This document shows, piece by piece, positions 46,399 to 56,137 of a stretch of 64,000 bases of DNA. Both the position numbers and the translations under genes were made by a program. The DNA is from Bog-950 sp046329535 (GTDB lineage: Bacteria > Bacteroidota > Bacteroidia > Chitinophagales > LD1): NCBI GenBank assembly GCA_046329535.1, contig JAXLUN010000005.1, forward strand, positions 62,001-126,000, in the 5' to 3' direction. The notes beneath the pieces are model-generated. The model had not been told where the DNA came from, did no database searches, and was given only the letters and a program-made list of their open reading frames with translations. Every line of letters starts with the position of its first letter. Positions within the stretch are counted from its first letter, which is position 1.

Positions 46399-47066
46399 AT
46401 CTTGAATATTTTATAGTTAGCACTAATACTTATCATCAGGTGGCCTTCCCAGCCGGCATTACTTTGTTTCTCAATAGTTATGGTGCCATCGGCATGTTCT
46501 ACCAGGTCAAGTTCTTTACCTAAGTGAAAACCATATTGGGCGGTAACTGATATATCAAACTTGGGAGTTACATTATAATGGCAGCCAATTCCTCCCTGTA
46601 CTTCTGAACTGAACCGGGCACCCTTTGATGCACCTTCTCCATTTATCTTGATGACGGTTTCATCAAAACAGTGACCGGCTACAACATACGGAGTGAATTT
46701 CCTTTCAAAGCCTTTGGGGTCTATCAAGTAATACATTACACTCCACCCAATGTGATAGTCGGTTCGGTGGGCTTTGTTACGGATATTGCTCATGAAAATG
46801 TCGGCATACCATTCGGTGTTTACCCGGTTAACCAGTTGTAAACGGAAGTGGCCGCCAGCACCGGTTCCTACAGATCGCGGGTCACCATCGTTAAACATGC
46901 TGATGGTGTTCCGCATACCCAACGAGAAATTGCCTCCCTGTTTTTCATAGAAAATTTTGTCAGCTAATTTGAGCTGCCCCAATGATTGGGCGCAAAGATG
47001 AAGTGCCGGCAGCAGCACGGTGGTGATAAGAAAAACTACCTGCCTGATGTTGGGTGTCATAAGCAT
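46380..47066 (-). CDS. Outer-membrane beta-barrel-like protein
   Basis: 228 residues with a signal peptide (VVFLITTVLLPALHLCAQ) and then amphipathic strands (SLGMRNTISMF, WYADIFMSNI, YHIGWSVMYYLI, YVVAGHCFDE, ISVTAQYGFHL, LMISISANYKIF). It looks like an eight-to-ten strand barrel. No close family was recognised. It overlaps the next leftward gene by 19 bp, so the two likely form a unit. Confidence 0.6.
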   Translation of the reverse strand: MLMTPNIRQVVFLITTVLLPALHLCAQSLGQLKLADKIFYEKQGGNFSLGMRNTISMFNDGDPRSVGTGAGGHFRLQLVNRVNTEWYADIFMSNIRNKAHRTDYHIGWSVMYYLIDPKGFERKFTPYVVAGHCFDETVIKINGEGASKGARFSSEVQGGIGCHYNVTPKFDISVTAQYGFHLGKELDLVEHADGTITIEKQSNAGWEGHLMISISANYKIFKIWNRKK

Positions 47067-47266
47067 GGGATTTGGTGAGGTAGTTCTTCTTCATAAGTCT
47101 GTATTTGAATATTTAACGCAGCGTTGTGAAATTTTAGTATGCGGATTAGAAAAAAATATTTCTATACCTGAAAATGATTCCCGGCCGAAATTTATGGTTG
47201 ACATTCCAAGGTTTTGACGGTACCGGATAATTTATTTAATTTTAAATTACACCTAACACAAAACCT

Positions 47267-47605
47267 ATGTCACAGATTACACTTAGCGAAGAGCAGGCGG
47301 AACTTGCTCAAAAATTTTTCGAGGAAGGACGTCAGGAGAAATTTGTTACTTCTTATCTGGCTGATAACGGATTTGATGAGGCTGCTTCGGCTGCCATATA
47401 CAATCGGTTTAAGCAACTTTGCTATGAGAAAAGAAAAAAAATAGGCATGCTGCTGGTGGCTACCGGTGCTATACTATGTGTGGTTGGCTTTTTACTTACC
47501 TTGTTACTCTCACATAATCACGGGTCATTTAACTTTGCCTTATATGGCATGACCAGTGCCGGAGCTATGGGACTGTTTGGCGGTTTGGCCTGTATTATCG
47601 GCTGA
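47267..47605 (+). CDS. Small two-span membrane protein
   Basis: 112 residues. An N-terminal acidic helical part (LSEEQAELAQKFFEEGRQEK) precedes two hydrophobic spans (about 58-82 and 90-112). No signal peptide and no known family. An overlapping plus frame starting at 47214 has none of these features and is not considered real. Confidence 0.55.
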   Translation: MSQITLSEEQAELAQKFFEEGRQEKFVTSYLADNGFDEAASAAIYNRFKQLCYEKRKKIGMLLVATGAILCVVGFLLTLLLSHNHGSFNFALYGMTSAGAMGLFGGLACIIG

Positions 47606-47657
47606 TTGATTTTCTCGGAATAGTTCTACACTTTCGCTTTTCAACTAACTGGTTGTT

Positions 47658-48218
47658 ATGCGTGTAATATCTTCTCAAGTTCTGCTTACTGTATGCTTTT
47701 TCTCGTTTATTCTGTTTACCTCTTTTGGTGGAGAGAAGCCTGTAGATGTTTATCCGCTTTATTACGCTGCGGTAAAAAATAAAAGCCAGTTTCAGTATTT
47801 TGTTGTCATCCGTCAGGTAGATGCTATATCTGGAACAGAACGGGAACTATGCACACAGGGAGCTTTTCTGCGTTCCGCTTTGCATAAAGAGATAAAGCTT
47901 CATTTTGATATACAGGAAATGATGGTAGTGGAGCAGAAATTACTAGATAATGATGCCCGTTTGTTTGAGTTTAAAAATCCGGATGCTTTGCAGATTCTGG
48001 GTATAGATAATTATACCCCCGCTGAAATGGCTCTGTTGGAAAAGGAAGTGAGTTTTAAAACACTGGCTGCCGAAATAAAGAAAGGAACCAACTGGAAAAT
48101 GGAATTTGCCGATGATAAACGGATGCTGATGTATGCTCATGCCTTGTTTAACAGGGGCGTTTTAACCGGTGAATACAATGATTCTTTGGGAGTACTTCAT
48201 TATGTGAAGCTACAGTAG
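47658..48218 (+). CDS. Secreted protein of unknown function
   Basis: 186 residues with an N-terminal hydrophobic signal (VLLTVCFFSFILFTSFGGEK). The mature chain has no recognisable domain; it is charged, with DIQEMMVVEQKLLDNDARLFEF in the middle. The following hairpin lacks a T-run on this strand, so its own terminator is uncertain. Confidence 0.55.
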   Translation: MRVISSQVLLTVCFFSFILFTSFGGEKPVDVYPLYYAAVKNKSQFQYFVVIRQVDAISGTERELCTQGAFLRSALHKEIKLHFDIQEMMVVEQKLLDNDARLFEFKNPDALQILGIDNYTPAEMALLEKEVSFKTLAAEIKKGTNWKMEFADDKRMLMYAHALFNRGVLTGEYNDSLGVLHYVKLQ

Positions 48219-48231
48219 AATTCTATCTCAT

Positions 48232-48263
48232 AAAAAAGCCGCCTCGTGTTTATACGAGGCGGC
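48232..48263 (-). terminator. Terminator of the T9SS cargo gene
   Basis: Perfect 10-bp stem GCCGCCTCGT (48238-48247) and ACGAGGCGGC (48254-48263), loop of six, then six T on the minus strand. It ends the leftward gene at 48291-51035. Confidence 0.9.
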
Positions 48264-48290
48264 CTAACCTAAAAAAACTAAGAGGAAAGA

Positions 48291-51035
48291 TTATTTACTA
48301 ACTGTCATTCGAATAGTATTGTGCTCTGTTCCATTGGCTACTGTAACAAAGTAAATTCCGGCTGCAAATTCATTGGTGTGTATGGTCATTGTATTGGTTC
48401 CACCGGTCAATTCTCTGTTGGTAGTCATTAACTGACGACCAGTGATATCTGAGATAATGATAGTTGCTTCAACATTCATGGTGGTGTTAATTTCCAATGT
48501 AGCCAGACCACTATTCGGGTTTGGATATAAACGAACATCCTGAATATTGCTTAATATTTCTTCAAAACCAACTCCTGTAATAGTTATTATCTGAGTGGTT
48601 TCATCGGTACAAGTTCCGTTGGAGGCAGTAAGAGTTACGGTATATGTACCGTTTTGAGTGTAAGTATGTACCGGACTAGGTGATGTTGACGATTGGTTAT
48701 CGCCAAAAATCCAATTGTAAGTGGTAGCATCGGCTGATGTATTAGTAAATGCCAAGGTATAAGATGAACCCTGTGCTGCCTGTGTAAATGAAGCTGCGGG
48801 CTGTGGATTGACATCTACTGTTATGGAATTTGAAACTCCTACACCATTGCAGGCGTTGCTGTTAGTTACTACTACGCTGTAGCTTCCTGAATCTATCACA
48901 GTAATAGACTGTGTGGTGGCAAAGTTGCTCCACAAGTAGCTATCGCCTGCTGATGAAGTTAATGTTACTGAGTCTCCATCGCAGAAGGTAATGGCTCCTC
49001 CGGCAGAAATGGTAGGTGTAGGAGCATTACTTACGTTTGTAGTAATGGTGTTAGAAACTGCGCTGCAGTTATTGGCATCGGTAGTTGTTACGTTGTAATT
49101 TCCGGTTGCATATACAGTAATGGTATCGTTGTTTGAGTTATTGCTCCAAACAAAGGTGTTGAAACTGTTCTGGTTGTTTACAGTAATCTCAATAGAATCA
49201 CCTAAGCAGAAAGAGGTTGCTCCGTTGGCAGATACTACAGCTACTACCGGAGTGTTTTCTGTAATTTGAACGGCTATGCCTGAAGCTGAACATCCATTTG
49301 CATCGGTAATGGTTACATTGTATGAACCTGGATTGGTTACAGTAATGGTATCGTTGGTAGAGCTATTACTCCATGAGTAACTATTAGATGCTGATGAGGA
49401 AAGCTGAACACCATTGCTGCCCGTGCAGAATGAAAGTGCAGATGCCGTAATTTGCGGATTTGCCGGATTGCTATTAACTGTTACCGTTTGTGTTACAACC
49501 TGAGTACATCCACGGGCACTGGTTACGGTTACGGTATAAGTGCCTCCGGTTGTAGCTGTAAGTGTTGAACTGGTTGAGTTATCGTTCCAACGGTATGTAG
49601 CTCCCGATGCATTGGTATTTACAGCTAAATCCACACTGCCACCAGCGCAAAAAGTAGTGCTACCCGATGGTGCGATAGACGCTGTGTAGCCATAGTTGAT
49701 GGGCCCGGCTGTGTAATCTTCATTTTGCGGACTGAATTCTGCCCAACAGGTAGCCCAGTTTTCGTTTCCGAAAGCGCCTCTGTAAGTAGTAGAAGATAAT
49801 CCGTTCAATTTAGGATTTGAAAAACTTGCACCACTTAATGCAGGAGAGCCTGATTGCGGTAAAAAGTTAAAGTTATCGGGATTGCCGTACGGTGAAACCA
49901 GGTTAACGGTATCGTTAGCATTGCCGCGAATAATGGTGTTAGATGATTGAGCTAACAGATAAAGACTGTCAAAGGCAGTTTCATAATACTGTTCTTTAGA
50001 ACCGGCAATAATGTTATTCTTAAACTCAAGAGTATCGAATGTTGCTTTAGTTTGTGTTGAAGTCCCTTCAATACGTAATCCTCTTTTGTAGCCGATAAAA
50101 AGCGAGTTGAAAATATTCAAGCCGCTATTTCTTCTTAAACGGGCAGCCCAACCATATTTAGCATCAATGTTAGAAGACGTAGTTGCCGCAGGGCCAACCA
50201 CAGTAACATTGGAGAAAACACCTTTGGTGTATGGATCGTTATATGTACCATTTGCATCGTTGTCAGATTCAAATGCATTGGAAATATCACCCTGGTCAGC
50301 AATGGTATCAACACGAACAATTAAGCCATACTGAACTTTGCCGCTGTAGCCATTATCTGTATCAAAGTCATCATCACGACTTCCGAAAGAAACGATATGG
50401 TTAGCATTTACCGTTCCGCCAAAAAATTCATAGCCATCATCCTGACCGTAACTTACCATTACATGGTCAATTCTGGTTCTGTTACCAACACCACCTAACG
50501 TTAAGCTATTCAACTCGCTGTTAGTGCCACATACGTATCCGGCATATTCTATACGAACATAGCTGATTACACCTGAGCTGTCATCGACTACATTGCCACC
50601 ATAATCGTAGTCGGTGGTTGTGCCGCATTCTAAACGTCCCTGAATAGAGTTGCCGCTTCCGTCTTTAAAGTTTACCGGAGCTTGTCCGCAAATGGCTAAC
50701 CCTGCCCAATCGGCACGAGCGCGAGAGCCGGCTGGCTGATTAGATGTAAATACAATGGGTTGTTCAGGAGTGCCTTGTGCTATTAGTTTACCGCCAATGG
50801 CAACAACTAATCGACTTAGCGTTGTTTTATCACCTCGTATGATTGTTCCCTCCTGAATAGTTAATGTTACACCCGACTTGACGATAATATCACCGTAAAT
50901 GATGTAATTGTTGTTGTTTGTCCAACTTGTGTTTACGGTAATATCACCAGTTACGTTAATGTTAGCGCCATTTACCGTCAGGGTAAAAACCATTGCAATT
51001 GCCATAAGCAATTTTTGAATTAGTGTTTTGTTCAT
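48291..51035 (-). CDS. Secreted T9SS type A cargo protein with Ig-like and PKD domains
   Basis: 914 residues from the ATG at 51035, whose signal peptide is KLLMAIAMVFTLTVNGA; an upstream extension of 13 residues is less likely. Residues ~30-400 have the VKSGVTLTIQEGTIIRGDK and GTPEQPIVFTSN pattern of right-handed beta-helix-like repeats. Four Ig-like modules follow (FCAGGSVDLAV, FCTGSNGVQL, FCLGDSIEITV, FCDGDSVTLTS), then one PKD domain (YNWIFGDNQSS). The end (VRLYPNPNSGLATLEI, GIYFVTVANG) is a Por_Secre_tail. The enzyme or binding role is unknown. Not an adhesin of the gliding type, because the tail is type A. Confidence 0.82.
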   Translation of the reverse strand: MNKTLIQKLLMAIAMVFTLTVNGANINVTGDITVNTSWTNNNNYIIYGDIIVKSGVTLTIQEGTIIRGDKTTLSRLVVAIGGKLIAQGTPEQPIVFTSNQPAGSRARADWAGLAICGQAPVNFKDGSGNSIQGRLECGTTTDYDYGGNVVDDSSGVISYVRIEYAGYVCGTNSELNSLTLGGVGNRTRIDHVMVSYGQDDGYEFFGGTVNANHIVSFGSRDDDFDTDNGYSGKVQYGLIVRVDTIADQGDISNAFESDNDANGTYNDPYTKGVFSNVTVVGPAATTSSNIDAKYGWAARLRRNSGLNIFNSLFIGYKRGLRIEGTSTQTKATFDTLEFKNNIIAGSKEQYYETAFDSLYLLAQSSNTIIRGNANDTVNLVSPYGNPDNFNFLPQSGSPALSGASFSNPKLNGLSSTTYRGAFGNENWATCWAEFSPQNEDYTAGPINYGYTASIAPSGSTTFCAGGSVDLAVNTNASGATYRWNDNSTSSTLTATTGGTYTVTVTSARGCTQVVTQTVTVNSNPANPQITASALSFCTGSNGVQLSSSASNSYSWSNSSTNDTITVTNPGSYNVTITDANGCSASGIAVQITENTPVVAVVSANGATSFCLGDSIEITVNNQNSFNTFVWSNNSNNDTITVYATGNYNVTTTDANNCSAVSNTITTNVSNAPTPTISAGGAITFCDGDSVTLTSSAGDSYLWSNFATTQSITVIDSGSYSVVVTNSNACNGVGVSNSITVDVNPQPAASFTQAAQGSSYTLAFTNTSADATTYNWIFGDNQSSTSPSPVHTYTQNGTYTVTLTASNGTCTDETTQIITITGVGFEEILSNIQDVRLYPNPNSGLATLEINTTMNVEATIIISDITGRQLMTTNRELTGGTNTMTIHTNEFAAGIYFVTVANGTEHNTIRMTVSK

Positions 51036-51124
51036 GTGTCTTTGTTTTAAGATGGCGCAAAAGTGCCTCGACACGTGTTTCCCAAAGTTTCGGGAAGGTT
51101 AAATAATTGTTTGATTTGAAGTGA

Positions 51125-51159
51125 GTATGTTAACTATTGCTTAACATACCTGTGACAGG
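51125..51159. other. Pair of adjacent dyads between tamB and the T9SS cargo gene
   Basis: GTATGTTAA (51125-51133) pairs perfectly with TTAACATAC (51141-51149), a nine-base stem with a seven-base loop. The 11-base sequence CCTGTGACAGG (51149-51159) directly beside it is itself a palindrome around a central G. tamB stops at 51165. No T-run follows on either strand, so a regulator site or mRNA-processing hairpin fits better than a terminator. Confidence 0.45.
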
Positions 51160-51164
51160 ATAAA

Positions 51165-54100
51165 TTACCTAGGAGATTCGGTTGGTTTACCGGCTTCTTT
51201 CTTTTTAGAACTTTTCTTCTTTTTCCGAACAAAAAGCTCTGACGGCTTATCAAACTCCTGACGATACGAGAGTCCTATACCTGTACGATTGGTGTTTCTG
51301 CTATTATAGTAATCGTAATTGGTTCGGTTGAATGCTTTTGCACTCCATCTCCCATCAGGGGTCAGGGCATATTGAATCTGAAAATCTCCGGTTGGTATAA
51401 CTGCTTTGCTGCCTCCGTTAGAACCTTCTACTACTGTGGAGTTACCAAAATCAAGATTTCCACCTGCATTAATCGTCAGCCGGTTATTGAGCAATCGTTG
51501 TTCCAAAGCCAGTTTAAGTTCTCTGCGGGTATCGTTGGTAGTGGGCAGTATATTTCCGTTGGCGTCCGTCTGTACGGTCGTTTGGTCGTATTGCCGGTAA
51601 CCAATATTGATATCGAGATTTTTTAGTGCATCGTTTCCGGTATAGCTAAGCAGGTTGTTCAGGTAATTATTCAATTGAGAAGAAAGGAATTCGCTCACGG
51701 TATTGGCGGCTGTTCCACCAATGTAATTGCCCACTGAAGTGGTAGCTGTGGTACTGGGTGCAGGTAGAAAACGATTCATTACCAAGAGTCCGAATACCTG
51801 TTTATTCATTTCGTTTTCGTTACTCTTTAGTAAAGCCAGTTTTTGTTCTACATAACTTTTAATAGTAGGATCCGGATCAAGGGCCTTGATATCGAAAGCA
51901 ATAGTTGGTTTTTCAAGTATGCCCGTCAGGTTAAGCATCAGTTTAATCGGAATGCGACTGCGGGCTGTAGCTGCTAATTGATTTTGAGACGTACCGGTAT
52001 TTGTAGTTGAAGTTCCATTATTAATTAAGTCATCAATCAAATCACTCACCGAGCTTCTTACTTCATATAATGCATTTACATTCAGTGTTGCTTTGCTTAC
52101 TTCACCGGTAAAATTGATACTACTACCTTTGTTAATTTCGAAGCGTTTGTTGACTATATTTTGTAGTGTAAACAAGTAGCTGCCTCTTTCAATTTCGTAG
52201 GTTCCATACATGGTTGTGTTTCCATTCTTTGGAATTTCAATCTTCAGGTTGCCCCGCCCATAAGTAGTTAATACATCACCGGCTGTAGGATCGAGTACAA
52301 TATCCATACGGGCATCGGGGGTCGCATCTATTTCCAGCGTAAAGTTTACACCATTCAATTTTAAACTCGGGTTAATAATGGCGGCACTCGTTTTGGGTTC
52401 ATGGTCTACAAACTTGTAAAAGCCATAGCGGTTAATCTCATACGATGAGTTAATAGGTAGTTTGCAATAAGTGCCTGGTTTGGTCAAGGCATAGGCTTTA
52501 ATAATCGGACTGCTAATGGGCCCCGAGAAAGTAACATTTCCTTTGCCGTAAGCCACTCCGTAAAAGCCTGGGCTTTCTTTTTCGGTGGTATTAATAAACT
52601 GACCGTTTGGTGTTGTTACCTTCAGGTCTAAGGCAAATTGCTTGAAGCTTTCGTGGTTAATTCTTCCACTGCCGTAAATTGAACTGTCTCGGATATCGTA
52701 AATAGTAAAGTTCCCAAAGTTGAAGCCATGTTCATCCAGTTTGGCACTCAGGCTATTGATATGGTAAGTAGTATTTAGAAAAGATACAGTTACGGTATCT
52801 TTATACAGATTGACTTCGCCCAGTATGATAGGTTTTTTCAAAGTGCCCACTACGGAAGCTTTGGCGGTGGCAAAACCGCGACAATTTTTCACATACTTCT
52901 CAAAGAACCGATAGTTCAAAAAGTTCAATCCTATTTTTGGGGCGTCTAAATCAATCTTCAATCCGGGGTTGGCGGCATCTATAGAGATATAACCCGAGGC
53001 TTCAATAAAGTTACGGTAATCGGGGTTGAGGTTGCTGCTTTTAACCGAGGCGTACAGGAGTATCTTTTTACCTGTTTCATCTAACCGTGATTCCACATTT
53101 ATATCACCCACCAGTTCTTTTCCAATAGTAAACTCATTCAATACCACATCGGCAAAAATCAGCGGTTTGTAGAAAATATCTTCTACCACCAACTTACCGT
53201 TCATGGCTCCGTGCATATCTTTTATCTTCTGGGTAAAAATGCCGGTGAAGTCACTTATATCGGTATTATCCAAGGTCAGTTTAATGGAAGTGGAGGTATC
53301 ATTTTTTAGATAACTATTGATGTAGATGGCTTCATCGGATGAGCGAAAAACAAGATTTTGAGTAGTTACTTTTTTGCCGTCAACCAGTATCGAATTGTTT
53401 TCGTCAAAATGCCAGTTATAATTGGCCAGCTTAACATCGGAAGGACTTAGCCGGATCAACGCCTGACCTTTCAACGGGGTCAGCATTGCTGTAATGTTGG
53501 CGTAGTTGTATTTTTTCTTATCAGTCACCAATACATTGAAGTAAACATCTTTGTTCTCCATGGTACGCGACACTATACTAACGGTATCCATCATTAAACT
53601 ATCTGCATTATACACCTTGTCTACCGTGGTTGCAAAGTTGAATGTGCCGTTTTCAAAATGGGTTTTGAGGTCAATTCTCCGGACATTGTAATCGGCAAAT
53701 CTTATCTCGGGTATGGAAGCGGTTATATTTACCTGATGGGCCACACTATTGAAATTACCCTGTATGTGCGAATTACGGATAAGGAAAAACTTGGGGTGAA
53801 TTATTTGTGTTAAACTACCCGGTTCAAAAATCCTGGCATCTACCGAGAAGTTCTGTGGAGATATATGCGAGGTATCCTGATAGTCTTTTGTAAAAGTGTA
53901 TTTGGCAAAAGTGAGGAGCGCTCCGGGTAACTCTTTTACTGTGAAGTTTCCTTCCAGTTCGGCTTCCGCAAAATCTGAGTTAAGTTTTATTTCTTTTTTC
54001 TGGTTCGATAACAGTTTGGTATCCAGATTCAGATATTTAATGCGGGCAGTTACAGTATCTCGTTTTAAAACTACATCCTTCAGGTTAATAGAACCTAGTA

Positions 54101-56024
54101 TGTCGTCAATTTTACTTCCTATAAAATCTGATTTGAGTTTGCCCGATATTCTGAAATCAGATTTACTTAGATTCAACTCTTTCAGCAGTGCCCGCTGAAT
54201 ATTCGCATCAAACTTAAACTGGGGTGTTTCTTTCGATAAATCAGCCCGGCCATTGAAGTCCATATCCAGATACTGGTCGTGTATCTGCAGCAATCCGTTG
54301 AATGATTTTCTTATTACAAAGCCATCAATCTTGATGTCTTTATACTCATAGTTTTTAAGTACAATACTATTCACGTTGCCATCCAGTTCGGCATGTAGGC
54401 TTTCCAGTGTAAGTCCGCCACCGTTTATCTTGGTGGTGAGAGATACCTTGCCCATGTTGGTGGTATCGTTAAAAAACTTGGATAGATCGAAATTGTTTAA
54501 TGAAAGATTCCCCTTATAAGCTGACTTGTTTTTCTTTTTATCATATTTAAAGTTCACATCGGTGGTGGCTGAGCCTATGGCCGTTACCAGTTTGCCATTT
54601 GAAACAAAGTCCGTAAGGAAGCCGTCCAATCGACCGGAATAGTAGATAAGCCCGAGGCTGTTAATGTTAGTCGGAATTTTAAGGCCGGAATAAAACTGCT
54701 GAATATCGGCTACTGTGGTAGCAACACGGTCTACTTTCAGGTTGAGAGATGTCTCGTAAATATCGGGTAAACCACGAGCATAAAAATCACCTTTAAAAAC
54801 AGTGCTTTTTCCTCCCTTTATATCAAAATTACGTGCTTTCAGGTTGTTGATGCGACCCTCAATGTTACCGGTTATGGTGAGTGTATTATGCTCTACCTTG
54901 TCTAACTTCCGAATAAAGTAATTCAAGTCTTTGAACGACACTTTTGACGTTTTTAAATCGGCATTAATACGAACTGCATTCAGGAAATTTTTAAAATCGT
55001 GGAAGACACTGAACTGAAAACTCAAATAATCTTTGATATGACTATTGGCGGTTAGCAAATCCAGGTTTTTCAGGGTGATATCAGTTACTGAAACACGAGC
55101 TGTGGTAGTCAGATTTTTTAACTCGAAGCCGGAGCGGTCTTTAGCTGTAAGTTTAGTTACCTGTGCCACTACACTGTCACCTTCTACACTTCCGTTTTCA
55201 GCCAATAGGTTGATGCCGGTAATGTCCAGGTGTTTAAAATCTATGCCTTTGGGCAGAATGGTATCGTTGTTATGATCGGTGAGACGAAAGTGCGTATTGG
55301 TTAAAGCAAATTTTTCGAAGTTTACTTGCAATCCGCCTACCATGAACTGCACATGCATAATAGAGTCATCGGGCGGACCCATAGGACGCTTCAGCAAGTC
55401 TACCGAAACATCCGCACCGTCAATCACTGCCGACCGCACTGCAATCTTCTTGTTGTTTATAGAAACACTCTTCAAATCCATGGAAAGGGAGGGAACAAAC
55501 ACTTTTACATCGGTGTGCGATTTTTCATCCAGATAACGGAAATCGGTTTTTGTCAGAGCCAGTTCATCCAGGTTAATATTCCAGGTAAAGGGTTTAATAG
55601 CCGTATCGGCAACAGGTTTGGTGGTCTGTGAAGATTTGAACAGATCGGTGAGGTTCATGTGCTTGCCGGTAGAATCACGATGCAGATGCACCACGGCTCC
55701 ATCCAATCCTATTTTACTGACAGAAATGTTTTTATCAAGCAGGCTGAAAAGGCGAAATTTTATTTGCAGTGAGCCGGCAGCAATGAGTGTATCTTTGTTC
55801 AAGTCCTCCAAGTAAAAGTTGACCAGGTCGGCTTTATTGAAGAAGGAAATTTCAACCCGCTCGATAGATACTTTCGTGTGCAGACGGTTGGACAAAACGC
55901 TGGTAGCTTTCTGGGCCAGCCAGGTTTGAACAGTGGGGTATCTTAGCACCACCATCAGTACTCCCGATAACACGAACAGAGCCAGAAAAACAGTAAGAAG
56001 AATTTTAAAAATGCGTTTAGCCAA
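51165..56024 (-). CDS. tamB: TamB / DUF490 translocation and assembly module
   Basis: 1619 residues, one N-terminal membrane span (residues 5-27), then a very long beta-rich chain of AsmA/TamB repeats (for example ISVSKIGLDGAVVHLHRD, NLDELALTKTDFRYL). The C-terminal DUF490 part has IPIKLMLNLTGILEKPTIAFDI and LDINIGYRQYDQ. TamB-type proteins bridge the inner and outer membranes and help transport lipid or insert outer-membrane proteins. It starts with TTG at 56024 behind an AGGA, as no ATG lies near the signal-anchor. Divergent from tsaD, a recurrent arrangement in Bacteroidota. Confidence 0.88.
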   Translation of the reverse strand: MAKRIFKILLTVFLALFVLSGVLMVVLRYPTVQTWLAQKATSVLSNRLHTKVSIERVEISFFNKADLVNFYLEDLNKDTLIAAGSLQIKFRLFSLLDKNISVSKIGLDGAVVHLHRDSTGKHMNLTDLFKSSQTTKPVADTAIKPFTWNINLDELALTKTDFRYLDEKSHTDVKVFVPSLSMDLKSVSINNKKIAVRSAVIDGADVSVDLLKRPMGPPDDSIMHVQFMVGGLQVNFEKFALTNTHFRLTDHNNDTILPKGIDFKHLDITGINLLAENGSVEGDSVVAQVTKLTAKDRSGFELKNLTTTARVSVTDITLKNLDLLTANSHIKDYLSFQFSVFHDFKNFLNAVRINADLKTSKVSFKDLNYFIRKLDKVEHNTLTITGNIEGRINNLKARNFDIKGGKSTVFKGDFYARGLPDIYETSLNLKVDRVATTVADIQQFYSGLKIPTNINSLGLIYYSGRLDGFLTDFVSNGKLVTAIGSATTDVNFKYDKKKNKSAYKGNLSLNNFDLSKFFNDTTNMGKVSLTTKINGGGLTLESLHAELDGNVNSIVLKNYEYKDIKIDGFVIRKSFNGLLQIHDQYLDMDFNGRADLSKETPQFKFDANIQRALLKELNLSKSDFRISGKLKSDFIGSKIDDILGSINLKDVVLKRDTVTARIKYLNLDTKLLSNQKKEIKLNSDFAEAELEGNFTVKELPGALLTFAKYTFTKDYQDTSHISPQNFSVDARIFEPGSLTQIIHPKFFLIRNSHIQGNFNSVAHQVNITASIPEIRFADYNVRRIDLKTHFENGTFNFATTVDKVYNADSLMMDTVSIVSRTMENKDVYFNVLVTDKKKYNYANITAMLTPLKGQALIRLSPSDVKLANYNWHFDENNSILVDGKKVTTQNLVFRSSDEAIYINSYLKNDTSTSIKLTLDNTDISDFTGIFTQKIKDMHGAMNGKLVVEDIFYKPLIFADVVLNEFTIGKELVGDINVESRLDETGKKILLYASVKSSNLNPDYRNFIEASGYISIDAANPGLKIDLDAPKIGLNFLNYRFFEKYVKNCRGFATAKASVVGTLKKPIILGEVNLYKDTVTVSFLNTTYHINSLSAKLDEHGFNFGNFTIYDIRDSSIYGSGRINHESFKQFALDLKVTTPNGQFINTTEKESPGFYGVAYGKGNVTFSGPISSPIIKAYALTKPGTYCKLPINSSYEINRYGFYKFVDHEPKTSAAIINPSLKLNGVNFTLEIDATPDARMDIVLDPTAGDVLTTYGRGNLKIEIPKNGNTTMYGTYEIERGSYLFTLQNIVNKRFEINKGSSINFTGEVSKATLNVNALYEVRSSVSDLIDDLINNGTSTTNTGTSQNQLAATARSRIPIKLMLNLTGILEKPTIAFDIKALDPDPTIKSYVEQKLALLKSNENEMNKQVFGLLVMNRFLPAPSTTATTSVGNYIGGTAANTVSEFLSSQLNNYLNNLLSYTGNDALKNLDINIGYRQYDQTTVQTDANGNILPTTNDTRRELKLALEQRLLNNRLTINAGGNLDFGNSTVVEGSNGGSKAVIPTGDFQIQYALTPDGRWSAKAFNRTNYDYYNSRNTNRTGIGLSYRQEFDKPSELFVRKKKKSSKKKEAGKPTESPR

Positions 56025-56104
56025 TCCTGTTTGTTTAGTTCTCTTCTCTTTTAACAGCAGACAAGGTGTAATATTTCATTTAACAAAGCAATTGAAGTAT
56101 AAGC

Positions 56105-56133
56105 TTTGTTAATCGGTTCAATTTCTATTTTCG
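56105..56133 (+). promoter_or_regulatory. Promoter of tsaD
   Basis: TTTG at 56105-56108 and TATTTTCG at 56126-56133 fit -33 and -7 elements with a 17-bp spacer; the last part, TTCG, is a variant of TTTG. The ATG begins only four bases after the -7 box. Confidence 0.45.
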
Positions 56134-56137
56134 CGCC

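Noticed and set aside
47214..47444. Plus-strand frame overlapping the small membrane protein gene
   Set aside because: Lacks membrane spans and starts in the leader; the frame from 47267 has better features.
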